Part shown: positions 41,496-49,808 of the stretch, in pieces
Position numbering within the stretch: position 1 is the stretch's first letter
Layout: the number at the start of each line of letters is the position of its first letter
Assembly (NCBI GenBank): GCA_031398055.1
Contig: JANNMS010000127.1
Coordinates: forward strand, 6,883-70,882
From: M3007 sp031398055
GTDB taxonomy: Bacteria > Bacteroidota > Bacteroidia > Chitinophagales > Saprospiraceae
Length of the DNA stretch: 64,000 nt
Direction: 5' to 3'
Translations under genes and position numbers: made by a program
Notes under the pieces: model-generated
What the model saw: the letters and a program-made list of their open reading frames with translations, nothing else
What the model was told of the DNA's origin: nothing
Database searches by the model: none

Positions 41496-42085
41496 CTTTT
41501 AGCAAGTTCTATCAGTTTTTTCATGCAATCGCGGCGTTTCATTTTGAGGGAATCGGGGGTGGAATATTTCACAAGTCGTTGAGCCACAACCTCTTCGTCG
41601 CTCAAACCTTCGATGTGCTGCAAGCGAATGACAGTTGCGCACGGCTCGCCCAACTCTTTCAAAAGATGCCGGACCAGTTCGACGGCCTCCGCGTTTTCGT
41701 TCGATTTTTCGAGGTCAAGGTCAGGGGAATCCAGATGATTTTCGAGGGATTCTGGTTTTCGTTTCCGTTCGCGGGTGGCCATCCAAGCCACATTTTTTGC
41801 GATTTCGATTAGATAAGTCAGCGGTGCGTGGCCACGAAATTGGTACGAACCATCGGCGATTTTTTGGAGAAAAATCAGGGTGCTTTTGTTCAAAACCTCT
41901 TCCGTTTTGTGAGTCGGTAGGTCAAAATTTTTGGCCAATTTCCGGACGGAAGGCATGGCTTTTTCTTGCAAACAAACAATGGCCGCGGATTCCTGCCGGG
42001 CGAGGGCGAGGAAAAGTTGTTCGTTTGTTTGAAAATTACGGCACGGGTTTTCGCGTGAAAACCAGTCAAAAAAGTGGTTAGCCAT
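41471..42085 (-). CDS. ECF-type sigma-70 factor
   Basis: This encodes 204 residues. Region 2 (residues about 45-110) has ATREKKRKP-like basic helices and HAPLTYLIEIAKNVAWMATRERKRKP with the typical RxK pattern; region 4 (about 135-195) has LGEPCATVIRLQHIEGLSDEEVVAQRL, a helix-turn-helix with SPDSLKMKRRDCMKKL. The sequence is divergent, of the Bacteroidota ECF kind. It directs RNA polymerase to promoters of the type ACTTAC-N15-TGCAATC, as inferred from four sites in this cluster, one of them its own. It is translationally linked to the membrane protein downstream (25-bp overlap). Confidence 0.85.
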   Translation of the reverse strand: MANHFFDWFSRENPCRNFQTNEQLFLALARQESAAIVCLQEKAMPSVRKLAKNFDLPTHKTEEVLNKSTLIFLQKIADGSYQFRGHAPLTYLIEIAKNVAWMATRERKRKPESLENHLDSPDLDLEKSNENAEAVELVRHLLKELGEPCATVIRLQHIEGLSDEEVVAQRLVKYSTPDSLKMKRRDCMKKLIELAKRWKILNNI

Positions 42086-42099
42086 GCATGTTTAATTTT

Positions 42100-42127
42100 G
42101 ATTGCAGCAAGTCGAACAAAAGTAAGT
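42100..42127 (-). promoter_or_regulatory. Putative ECF promoter 4 (sigma operon, autoregulation)
   Basis: Plus gattgca 42100-42106 and gtaagt 42122-42127, 15 bp apart. The canonical box TACTTTTG (plus 42116-42123) overlaps the -35-like element, so the operon may have a basal and an autoregulated promoter. Confidence 0.6.
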
Positions 42128-42322
42128 GGATTTACGATTTTTGTCTCGCCTCAGGCGAGAGGATTTACGATTTCGTGCAGCATCCAAAAATCTCAAATGT
42201 TTTTGGAACGTTGGAAATGCTACTTTTGCCCGACCCGCGCACGTTTACGAAACTTTCAAAGTTTCGTAAACATGGCCATTCGTAAATCCTCTCGCCTGAG
42301 GCGAGACAAAAATCGTAAATCC
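42128..42322. mobile_element. MITE-like element with perfect 43-bp terminal inverted repeats
   Basis: Arms 42128-42170 and 42280-42322 are perfect 43-bp inverted repeats. Each arm contains the 15-bp palindrome CTCGCCTCAGGCGAG. An inner hairpin lies at about 42242-42271 (GTTTACGAAACTTT / AAAGTTTCGTAAAC). The element contains the TACTTTTG promoter (42221-42228) for the PASTA gene. No transposase is encoded. Confidence 0.75.
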
Positions 42323-42327
42323 AAATT

Positions 42328-43158
42328 ATGTGGAATGCCATCCGCCGTTTCGGCATCGAAATTTATTGTTTTTTCACCGCTCCGGTTTTTGTCAAAAACT
42401 GTTTGGGGATGCTGGGCGTGCTCGGCGGCTTCTTTTTTCTATCGTTTTATTGGATGAAATGCTACACAAATCATGGTGAAAGCATGGAAGTGCCGAATTA
42501 TGTGGAGATGAATTTTCGCGAGGCATCTAAAAAAGCAAAGGCGCGCGACTTCCGGGTGGCGATTACCGACTCGATTTTTCAGCCCGGAAAACCGCCCGGC
42601 GAGGTCATTTCGCAAGACCCAAAACCGGGAGACCGGGTGAAGGAAGAACGCACGATTTATTTTACGATCACCAAAAACAACCCGGATGTGGTGCGGCTTC
42701 CCGACCTCGGCGGCGGCGACGATTTTGAAGTTTACAGCCGAAAAATATCGCGTTTGGGTTTGAAACCCCGCATCTCGGCACGGGTGAACGACCCGAAATT
42801 GGAGCCGAATACGATCAAAGAAGTGATTTTCCGGGGCGACACGATCACCGATAAATTGGATCAGGGCATTCATGTTGACATGGGCTCGACGGTGGATTTT
42901 GTGGTTTCGGAGCAGGTGAATTTGACGGCGGAAATCCCAGATTGTGTTTGTTTGACATTCGATGCGGCCAAGTTTTTGATTCAAAATTCAAACTTGAACC
43001 TCGGTTCGACCATCAAAGATGCTTCGGTGACGGACGCGGAAAAGGCGTTTGTTTATCGGCAAAGCCCTCGTTTTTCGCCGTCCGGGACAATGCGGGTGGG
43101 CGAGCAGGTGGATGTTTATTTGACCCAAAAACGGCCGGCGGGGTGTCCGGCGGAGTGA
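42328..43158 (+). CDS. PASTA-domain membrane protein
   Basis: This encodes 276 residues. After a short cytoplasmic start, one membrane helix (residues about 27-41) anchors it; the rest is extracytoplasmic with three PASTA domains (about 50-115, MEVPNYVEMNFREASKKA, ISQDPKPGDRVK; about 118-195, VRLPDLGGGDDFEVYSRKI; about 205-270, AEIPDCVCLTFDAAKFLIQ). PASTA domains bind cell-wall fragments or other ligands and usually sit on kinases or penicillin-binding proteins; here no kinase is attached. Its likely promoter is inside the MITE-like element upstream. Confidence 0.85.
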   Translation: MWNAIRRFGIEIYCFFTAPVFVKNCLGMLGVLGGFFFLSFYWMKCYTNHGESMEVPNYVEMNFREASKKAKARDFRVAITDSIFQPGKPPGEVISQDPKPGDRVKEERTIYFTITKNNPDVVRLPDLGGGDDFEVYSRKISRLGLKPRISARVNDPKLEPNTIKEVIFRGDTITDKLDQGIHVDMGSTVDFVVSEQVNLTAEIPDCVCLTFDAAKFLIQNSNLNLGSTIKDASVTDAEKAFVYRQSPRFSPSGTMRVGEQVDVYLTQKRPAGCPAE

Positions 43159-43195
43159 GTTTTTGGAGGTAATTTATTTAATTAACTCAAAACAG

Positions 43196-44143
43196 ATGAT
43201 TGCGAAAGACAAACTTTGAAAGGGATATTTGGAGGACTTTTTCAAAGAAGCCATCCATTATTTTTTTCCAAAATTGAACCCAAAAATTGATTGGAAACGA
43301 GGTTTCGAAATTTTGGACAAAGAACTTGCCCAAATTTACCCGGAGAGCGACGAGACGCACCGACGTGTGGATATGTTGGTGAAAGTCTGGTTGAAAAATG
43401 GGCAGGAGCAATGGATTCTGTTTCATTTTGAGGTGCAGGGCTACCCAGACAAGCATTTTGGCTACCGGATGTTTGTCTATTTTTATCGGCTGCGCGACCG
43501 GTTTAAAGTACCGATTGCCAGTTTTGTCATTTTGACCGATGCCGATAAAAACTGGAAACCGAAATTTTACAGGTACAATCATCACGGCACAAAATGCACG
43601 CACGAATTTCCATATTTGAAATTGGCCGGAAAAACGGAGGCGGATTTTGAAGGCCAGACCAATCCGTGGGCGATTATTTTGAAACACGTTCTGTTTTGTT
43701 TGCAAGGCAATTGGACGGACGAGGTTTTGATGAAAGCGAAACTTGAAGCGTCCGACGAATTTTTTGCGTTGGGCTTTTCAAATGAAAAAATCCAGCGTGC
43801 TTTGACCTTCATAAAATTCTTTGCCCAATTTGCCAATCCAGAATTTTTCGATAATTTTGACCGACAAATCCACATTATTCAACAAGAAAAAAATCCGAAA
43901 ATGGGTCTACTTGAATTAGCGAGAGAAGAACTTCTCGAAAGAACCTTTGAAAAAGGCATGGAAAAAGGCAAAGAAGAAGGCAAGGAAGAAGGCATAGCCA
44001 TCGGCGCGGATTTGGCGTTGGGATTGGTTATTGAAAAAATGCTTAATAAAGGAACAAACCCAAAAGTCATCGCAGAATTACTCGACGTTTCGATGGAAAT
44101 GGTGCTTTCTATTGCGGAAAAAATCAAAATACAACTCAATTAA
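43196..44143 (+). pseudogene. Rpn-family recombination-promoting nuclease with an early in-frame stop
   Basis: The frame from the ATG at 43196 reads MIAKDKL, then TGA at 43217-43219, then KGYLEDFFKEAIHYFFPKLNP and 300 more residues. In Rpn proteins the position is a conserved Trp (DxLWKxxLE), so TGG has changed to TGA. A TTG at 43229 could restart translation and give a 304-residue protein. The PD-(D/E)XK core is intact (SDETHRRVDMLVKVWLKNG, ILFHFEVQGYPD, FRMFVYFYRLRD-like). The charged tail (EKGMEKGKEEGKEEG) is typical. Rpn nucleases promote recombination or act in defence. Real nonsense mutation or reinitiation cannot be told apart here. Confidence 0.75.
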
Positions 44144-44162
44144 AATCTCCAATTTAAAAATC

Positions 44163-44197
44163 AAAACGCCCGACAGCAACCCACTGCCGGGCGTTTT
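44163..44197 (+). terminator. Terminator after the Rpn-type gene
   Basis: Stem AAAACGCCCG / CGGGCGTTTT with loop acagcaacccactgc. Confidence 0.8.
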
Positions 44198-44231
44198 CAT
44201 TTTAACTTTGCAGTGAAAAATTTTCAAAAAC

Positions 44232-47006
44232 ATGATTGAAAACCAACCCGCAACCCCAGTTTTGACAACCGAACCCGTTCGCCCCACCGAAATCGACTAC
44301 GCCCACGCCGACGTTTCCGAACGGTACGATGATATTTATCAAACCTTTTCGCCCGACGAAGTGGTGGACGCGACTTGGCAGGACGGGGCGTACCAATTTA
44401 ACTGCAAAAACGGTTTGGCACTCCGCGTCCAAATCATTTCCGGCGGCATCATCCGGCTGCGGTATTCGCCGGACGGCCATTTTTCAAAAGATTTTTCGTA
44501 CGCCACCGACCCTGATTTTCGCCCCGAAAAAGTCGTCGCCACGCTCGACGAAAATGACAGCGAGTACATTTTGGTTTGTGAAAAACTGCAAGTCGTGGTG
44601 CAAAAATTGGGGATGTCCGTCAAATTTTACGATCCTGACGACCGGACGCTTTGCGAAGATTTTGCAGGTTTTTCGGCACACCGAACTATTATGAAGGGTT
44701 GGGCGGAAATGAAAATTTCGAAAAAATGCCACCGCCGCGAAGCGTTTTTTGGACTCGGCGACAAGGCTTGCGGGACAAATTTAAGGGGCAAAAAATTCCA
44801 AAATTGGTGCTCCGATGCCTATGCTTTTGGCCGGGAATATGACCCGATGTATCGCGCTATTCCGTTTTATTACGCTCTGAATCAAGGAGTTGCGTACGGT
44901 ATTTTTTTTGACAACAGTTTCAAAACCCATTTTGATTTTGACTCCGAAGAAACGGGCGTGACCCAATTTTGGGCCGAGGGCGGCGAGGTAAATTATTGTT
45001 TTTTGGCCGGGCCGACGCTTTTGGAAGTCTCGAAAAATTACGCCCGGCTGACGGGTCGGCACGAATTGCCGCCGATTTGGTCGCTTGGATATCAGCAATG
45101 TCGGTGGAGTTATTACCCCGAAAAACGGGTGCGCGAGGTGGCCGAAACTTTTCGAAAACATCAAATTCCCTGCGACGCGATTTACCTCGACATTGATTAC
45201 ATGGACGGCTACCGGGTTTTTACTTGGAACAAAAATTATTTTCCTGACCCAAAAACCATGATTTCCGACCTGCAAAAACTGGGTTTCCAGACCGTTTTGA
45301 TGATTGACCCTGGGGTGAAAGATGACCCGCATTTTCATGTCCGCCGCGAGGGTTTGGAGAAAAACCATTTCCTGAAAACTGTCGACGGCGACCTCGCAAA
45401 AGCACCCGTTTGGCCGGGGTTTTGTCTTTTTCCGGATTTTACAAAAGCGGAAACGCGTGGTTGGTGGGGCGATTTGTACGAAAATTTGGTGCAAAACGAG
45501 CCCGTCCGACCGGGTCAGCCGGGCGGGGGCGTCGCCGGTTTTTGGAACGACATGAACGAGCCCGCCGTTTTTCACGTCCACCACAAAACTTTGCCCGACC
45601 ACGTGCTGCACGACCACGACGGCCACCCGTGCAGCCACCGAAAAGCACACAATATATATGGTATGCAAATGAACCGCGCGTCGTGGGACGGCCTGCGGAA
45701 ATTGCAACCTGAAAAACGCCCGTTTTTGTTGAGCCGCGCCAGTTTTTCGGGCGGGCAGCGGTTTTCTGCGATTTGGACGGGCGATAATTGCTCAAATTGG
45801 GAGCATTTGCAGATTGCAAACATCCAATGCCAGCGGCTCGCGGTGTCCGGTTTTTCGTTTTGCGGGACGGATATCGGCGGTTTTTGTGGCGATTTGGAGC
45901 CGGAATTGTACTTGCGGTGGATGCAATTGGCCGTTTTTCATCCTTTGATGCGCGTCCACAGCATGGGTCAGCACACGGCTGGCGACACGGCCTTGGCTTT
46001 GGACGAGGATGCTTTGGCGACGGACGCGACCTTGGATTTGGAAATTTTGGATGCTGTCCACCAGCAAAATTTGGATGCTGGCCATTCGAATTTGGAAAAT
46101 GAAACGCCTGCCGAAAATCAAGAATTTTCAAAAAATGAAAACCCAAAAAACGAAAACCAACCGCCTGAAACCATCGCCGAAAAAATCAACGCCATCCTCC
46201 AACCGCCCACTTCCATCGAACGCGAACCCTGGGCTTTCGGCGAAAAATGGTTGGCTTTGAACAAACAAGCCATCGAACTTCGCTACGCTTTGCTTCCGGT
46301 AATTTACACGGCGATGTGGAAAAACACGGTGGATGGCACGCCCGCGCTCCGCCACTTGATTTTTGAGGATGCTTCTGACCCAAAATTGACCGAAATCGAG
46401 CGCGATTTCATGTTCGGCGACCACGTTTTGGTCAGCCCGGTCATCCAGCCAAAAGTGCAGCGGCAGATGGTTTATTTGCCGACCCGTCCGACAGGGCCAT
46501 CCGGGCGGGAAGGCAATTGGTTTTATTTTTGGTCGGGGCAGCAATGTCATGGCGACACGGCGGTCACGGTGCTGCCCGAACAGATTCCGTTTTTTGTCCG
46601 CGAGGGGGCGGTTTTGCCCGTTTATCCGATTCGGCAATGGACTGGCGAACGCCCGGTGGACGAACTGACTTTGTACGTTTATTTTAAAAATGGATTGGAA
46701 ATCAGCGAGTTGTACGAAGATGCGGGCGAGGGCTACGATTATCGGACGGGCAATTTTTCTTTGAAAAAATATGCGACGGCGGGCAATCCATCCAAATTTT
46801 CGCTCCGCCAAACTGCGTCCGGCAACTGGAAACCGACGTATCAAAAAGTAAAAATTTTGATGATTGGCCTGCCGTTTTTTGCCAAAAGTTGCGTGGCCGA
46901 CGGTGTGGCGATGCCGATAAAAGAGATTCGGTTGCGGGAGCGGTCGATTTATACTTTGTCGGTCGGGGCGGATTTTGGGGAGATTGAGTGGGTTGGAAAT
47001 GTTTAA
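44232..47006 (+). CDS. GH31 alpha-glucosidase with a low-complexity insertion
   Basis: This encodes 924 residues without a signal peptide, so it is likely cytoplasmic. The GH31 nucleophile is in GFWNDMNEP (D440) and the acid/base in WTGDNCSNW (D518); YLDIDYMDGYRVFTW and GTDIGGF complete the active site. GH31 enzymes release glucose from alpha-glucans and maltooligosaccharides. Residues about 584-663 are an inserted stretch rich in Glu, Asn and Lys (DLEILDAVHQQN to NPKNENQPPE) between the catalytic barrel end (HSMGQHTAGD) and REPWAFG; it looks disordered. The promoter TAACTTTGC lies at 44202-44210. No other polysaccharide genes flank it. Confidence 0.92.
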   Translation: MIENQPATPVLTTEPVRPTEIDYAHADVSERYDDIYQTFSPDEVVDATWQDGAYQFNCKNGLALRVQIISGGIIRLRYSPDGHFSKDFSYATDPDFRPEKVVATLDENDSEYILVCEKLQVVVQKLGMSVKFYDPDDRTLCEDFAGFSAHRTIMKGWAEMKISKKCHRREAFFGLGDKACGTNLRGKKFQNWCSDAYAFGREYDPMYRAIPFYYALNQGVAYGIFFDNSFKTHFDFDSEETGVTQFWAEGGEVNYCFLAGPTLLEVSKNYARLTGRHELPPIWSLGYQQCRWSYYPEKRVREVAETFRKHQIPCDAIYLDIDYMDGYRVFTWNKNYFPDPKTMISDLQKLGFQTVLMIDPGVKDDPHFHVRREGLEKNHFLKTVDGDLAKAPVWPGFCLFPDFTKAETRGWWGDLYENLVQNEPVRPGQPGGGVAGFWNDMNEPAVFHVHHKTLPDHVLHDHDGHPCSHRKAHNIYGMQMNRASWDGLRKLQPEKRPFLLSRASFSGGQRFSAIWTGDNCSNWEHLQIANIQCQRLAVSGFSFCGTDIGGFCGDLEPELYLRWMQLAVFHPLMRVHSMGQHTAGDTALALDEDALATDATLDLEILDAVHQQNLDAGHSNLENETPAENQEFSKNENPKNENQPPETIAEKINAILQPPTSIEREPWAFGEKWLALNKQAIELRYALLPVIYTAMWKNTVDGTPALRHLIFEDASDPKLTEIERDFMFGDHVLVSPVIQPKVQRQMVYLPTRPTGPSGREGNWFYFWSGQQCHGDTAVTVLPEQIPFFVREGAVLPVYPIRQWTGERPVDELTLYVYFKNGLEISELYEDAGEGYDYRTGNFSLKKYATAGNPSKFSLRQTASGNWKPTYQKVKILMIGLPFFAKSCVADGVAMPIKEIRLRERSIYTLSVGADFGEIEWVGNV

Positions 47007-47020
47007 AAAATTAATTGTTG

Positions 47021-47271
47021 GAATCAGAATTTACAGAATTTTAGAATTTACATAATTTTGAAATTGTCGGAATCAGAATTTACAGAATTTTAGAATTTAC
47101 ATAATTTTGAAATTGTCGGAATCAGAATTTACAGAATTTTAGAATTTACATAATTTTGAAATTGTCGGAATCAGAATTTACAAAATTTTAGAATTTGCAT
47201 AATTTTGAAAATTCTAAAATTCTGTAAATTCTGATTCCAACAATTTATAAATTCTGATTCCAACAATTTTA
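47021..47271. repeat. 49-bp tandem repeats with an inverted copy
   Basis: Four 49-bp units (starts 47021, 47070, 47119, 47168) built on GAATCAGAATTTACAG are followed by an inverted copy ending at 47271. This is the largest member of the dispersed family at 7822-7907 and 14275-14340. It fills the gap before the T9SS protein gene. Confidence 0.9.
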
Positions 47272-47293
47272 ACTTGATAAAATTCAAATTTTT

Positions 47294-49594
47294 ATGAAAA
47301 AACTCACCACCACCCTGACCCTAATTTTCGCCACTTTTTCAATCATTTTTGCCCAAACCACCGCCTCGCTAATCGGCGTGCCGGGCAAAAACGACCGTCC
47401 CACCAAACTCATCTCGACTGCCGACGGCGGTTATTTGATGGCCGGGCAGGTGGACAACGACGCGGCACTTTACCGTTTCGATTGCAACGGAATTTTGCTC
47501 GATTCGATCCGAAAAGACTTGCCGGCGGCTGGCAGTTTTGAAATTTTCAACGATGTCGTGGCTTTGCCGAACGGCAATTTTGTGGCAGTCGGCGAGGCGG
47601 TTTCTACCGACGGAACCATCAAACATGGCATCGCCATTTTGGTCTCGCCGAACCTCGCGCAAATCAAATTCGATACTTTTTTTGTCAATGGAAAATCGGC
47701 GGCGGTCAAACGAATCGTGCGCCGACCGTCGGGAGAATTGGTTATCGCCGGTGTTCAATTGGGCGTGGGTTTGGATTTTGGCGATGCTTTTTGCGCCAAT
47801 TTGAACGCGACGACGATGCGCCCGAGCACCTCGATTTCTGTTTTTGGCTACGGAATTGACGAAGTTCGAGGTCTGAGTTTGACGGCTGCGGGCGATTTGT
47901 TGGTGGCTGGGTACAGCGTTTTGGGAAATATTTTTGACGTAAATGCCAGTTTGACCAACATCGCGTGGGTTCGCGCGGTCAAAAATGACGGCTCGAAAAA
48001 ATGGGACTTCCGCCGAAACGATGTTTTTACCAATAAATATGGCCGCGCCTATTTTGAAGAAGCCATCGAAAACCCGCAAACCGGCCATATTTTGGCAGGC
48101 GGCACGCGGTTTTTGGGCGATACTTCGAACGCGCTCGACCCACATTTTCAACTTTTTGACAAAGACGGAAATGCGATCGACAGCATGACTTTGGTTTTGA
48201 AAGGTGGGCAAAATATCAACGAAATCCGGGGCGTGTCGTCCGTGCCGTTTGTGTTTTTGGTGGTCGGCGACAGCACGCAGACGGCCACTTTGACCGCCAA
48301 TTTTGCTTTCCCGTTTTTCGCACTTTACACCGAAATTGGGAATAAAATTCAATATGTTGCGCATGGTTCTGACCCTGCTTTTCCACTTTCCATCCAATCC
48401 GCGCTGCCCGCAAAAAACGGTGAAACTGCCATCGCCGGAACCATTTTCCTGCCGCCGGGCGTGGCCAACAACCAAGATATTTTGATTTCGCTGCCCAGTT
48501 TTGCGGTCTCGATTTCGCAAAATGGCAACGAACTTTTTGCCGCCGTCGAACCGACCGGAAATTATCAATATCAATGGATTTTCAACGGCCAACCGCTCGC
48601 CGGGCAAAATTCGCCGACACTTTCAGCAGCGTCGGACGGAATTTACACAGTCGTCGTGACCGATGTGGACGGCTGTTCGCGGACGGAAAACATCACGGTT
48701 TCGGGCGCGGGTCAAATTTCAGCGCAAATTTTCGAGGCACTTTCGGACACAATTTGCGCCGGCGTGCCGCTTTTGACCCAGGAAATAATCAACGATGCCG
48801 AAAGTTATCAATGGGATTTTGGCAACGGCGTGGGTTCGCAACAACCAAAACCCGTTATCATTTATTCAAATCCGGGGACGTACCAGTTGAAATTGACGGC
48901 CAAAACTTCGCCCGGCCAATATTTTGTTCCTGAAATTTCGGTGCTCGCCCACGAACCTTATTTTTCATTGACCGACCCGGAACCAGACATTTATTTCATT
49001 TTGAAAAACTCGGCGGGCGCGGAAGTTTACCGTTCGGAAATTTATTTCAATGCCACCGATTTGCCTTTAAAAATCCCCTGCGCCGTGCTTTTGACCAATT
49101 CAAATTACGTACTCGAACTTTGGGATTACGATTTGTTGGACACCGACGACGCGCTTGGCTATGTTTTTTTGGCCAATCCGACGGCGGGCGGAACGTTCAG
49201 TTTTGGCGGAGCAAGCGTTTTTTTCCAAACCAGCGCGGCGGGCGCAAATTATGTGCATTCCCAAACCATCACCGTTTTGCCAGCGAACGACCCAAAATGC
49301 ACGAGCGCAGCGGATGAAATTTCAAATTTTGAAAATGTAAAAATCTACCCCGTTCCGCTGCGGTCGGGCGATGATTTGCAAATTGATTTGGGTGAAAATG
49401 CTGCGCAAATCGTTGAGGTTCAATTGGTTGATGCGTTTGGAAGAGTCGTTGAAATTTGGCGGAAGCCGGAGATTTTGGATGGAAAAATGACTTTGAAAAC
49501 GGCGGGGCTGGGCGCGGCAGCGGGTGTTTATTTTTTGAATTTTAGGACTGCCGAAGGGAAAATTGCGGGGCGGCGGGTGATTTTTGGGGAGTAA
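47294..49594 (+). CDS. Large T9SS-secreted protein with PKD-like domain
   Basis: This encodes 766 residues. The signal peptide ends around IIFAQ. Residues about 30-410 contain propeller-like repeats (STADGGYLMAGQVDNDAALYRFD and similar, with a TxDGGY pattern). Then come an Ig-like module (YQYQWIFNGQPLAGQNSPTL), a PKD-like one (SYQWDFGNGVGSQQPKPVIIYSNPGTYQLKL) and a C2-like strand region. The last 75 residues are a Por/T9SS sorting domain (VKIYPVPLRSGDDLQID, GAAAGVYFLNF, GRRVIFGE). It is exported and surface-attached or released; function is unknown. Confidence 0.82.
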   Translation: MKKLTTTLTLIFATFSIIFAQTTASLIGVPGKNDRPTKLISTADGGYLMAGQVDNDAALYRFDCNGILLDSIRKDLPAAGSFEIFNDVVALPNGNFVAVGEAVSTDGTIKHGIAILVSPNLAQIKFDTFFVNGKSAAVKRIVRRPSGELVIAGVQLGVGLDFGDAFCANLNATTMRPSTSISVFGYGIDEVRGLSLTAAGDLLVAGYSVLGNIFDVNASLTNIAWVRAVKNDGSKKWDFRRNDVFTNKYGRAYFEEAIENPQTGHILAGGTRFLGDTSNALDPHFQLFDKDGNAIDSMTLVLKGGQNINEIRGVSSVPFVFLVVGDSTQTATLTANFAFPFFALYTEIGNKIQYVAHGSDPAFPLSIQSALPAKNGETAIAGTIFLPPGVANNQDILISLPSFAVSISQNGNELFAAVEPTGNYQYQWIFNGQPLAGQNSPTLSAASDGIYTVVVTDVDGCSRTENITVSGAGQISAQIFEALSDTICAGVPLLTQEIINDAESYQWDFGNGVGSQQPKPVIIYSNPGTYQLKLTAKTSPGQYFVPEISVLAHEPYFSLTDPEPDIYFILKNSAGAEVYRSEIYFNATDLPLKIPCAVLLTNSNYVLELWDYDLLDTDDALGYVFLANPTAGGTFSFGGASVFFQTSAAGANYVHSQTITVLPANDPKCTSAADEISNFENVKIYPVPLRSGDDLQIDLGENAAQIVEVQLVDAFGRVVEIWRKPEILDGKMTLKTAGLGAAAGVYFLNFRTAEGKIAGRRVIFGE

Positions 49595-49650
49595 ATTTCT
49601 GATTTCTTTTTTTCAAAAGTTTCTATTTTTGCTGGCGCTTCATCGAATTT

Positions 49651-49727
49651 CGGGATGTAGCGCAGCCCGGTAGCGTGCGTCGTTCGGGACGACGAGGTCG
49701 CAGGTTCGAATCCTGTCATCCCGACCA
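49651..49727 (+). tRNA. tRNA-Pro (anticodon CGG)
   Basis: A cloverleaf runs from CGGGATG (49651) to CATCCCG-A-CCA (ending 49727). The anticodon stem CGTCG/CGACG encloses the loop TTCGGGA with anticodon CGG, and the T loop is TTCGAAT. CCA is encoded. A TATTTTTG promoter-like box (about 49625) precedes it and a terminator follows at 49734. Confidence 0.97.
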
Positions 49728-49733
49728 AAAATC

Positions 49734-49772
49734 AAAAAGCCGTTGTAAGTCATTGACTCACAACGGCTTTTG
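49734..49772. terminator. Terminator of tRNA-Pro, bidirectional
   Basis: Stem AAAAGCCGTTGT / ACAACGGCTTTT with an inner AGTC / GACT pair. It also lies 37 bp after the stop of the convergent FG-GAP gene. Confidence 0.85.
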
Positions 49773-49808
49773 AATTTTAGGAATGACCAAAATCCAGCAT
49801 CCAAAGTC

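Noticed and set aside
34623..42085. Type III-E CRISPR (Craspase-like) system
   Set aside because: The presence of a TPR-CHAT protein and a sigma factor recalls it, but there is no effector gene or array and the CHAT protein has a signal peptide, so any similarity is only in the protease-sigma logic.
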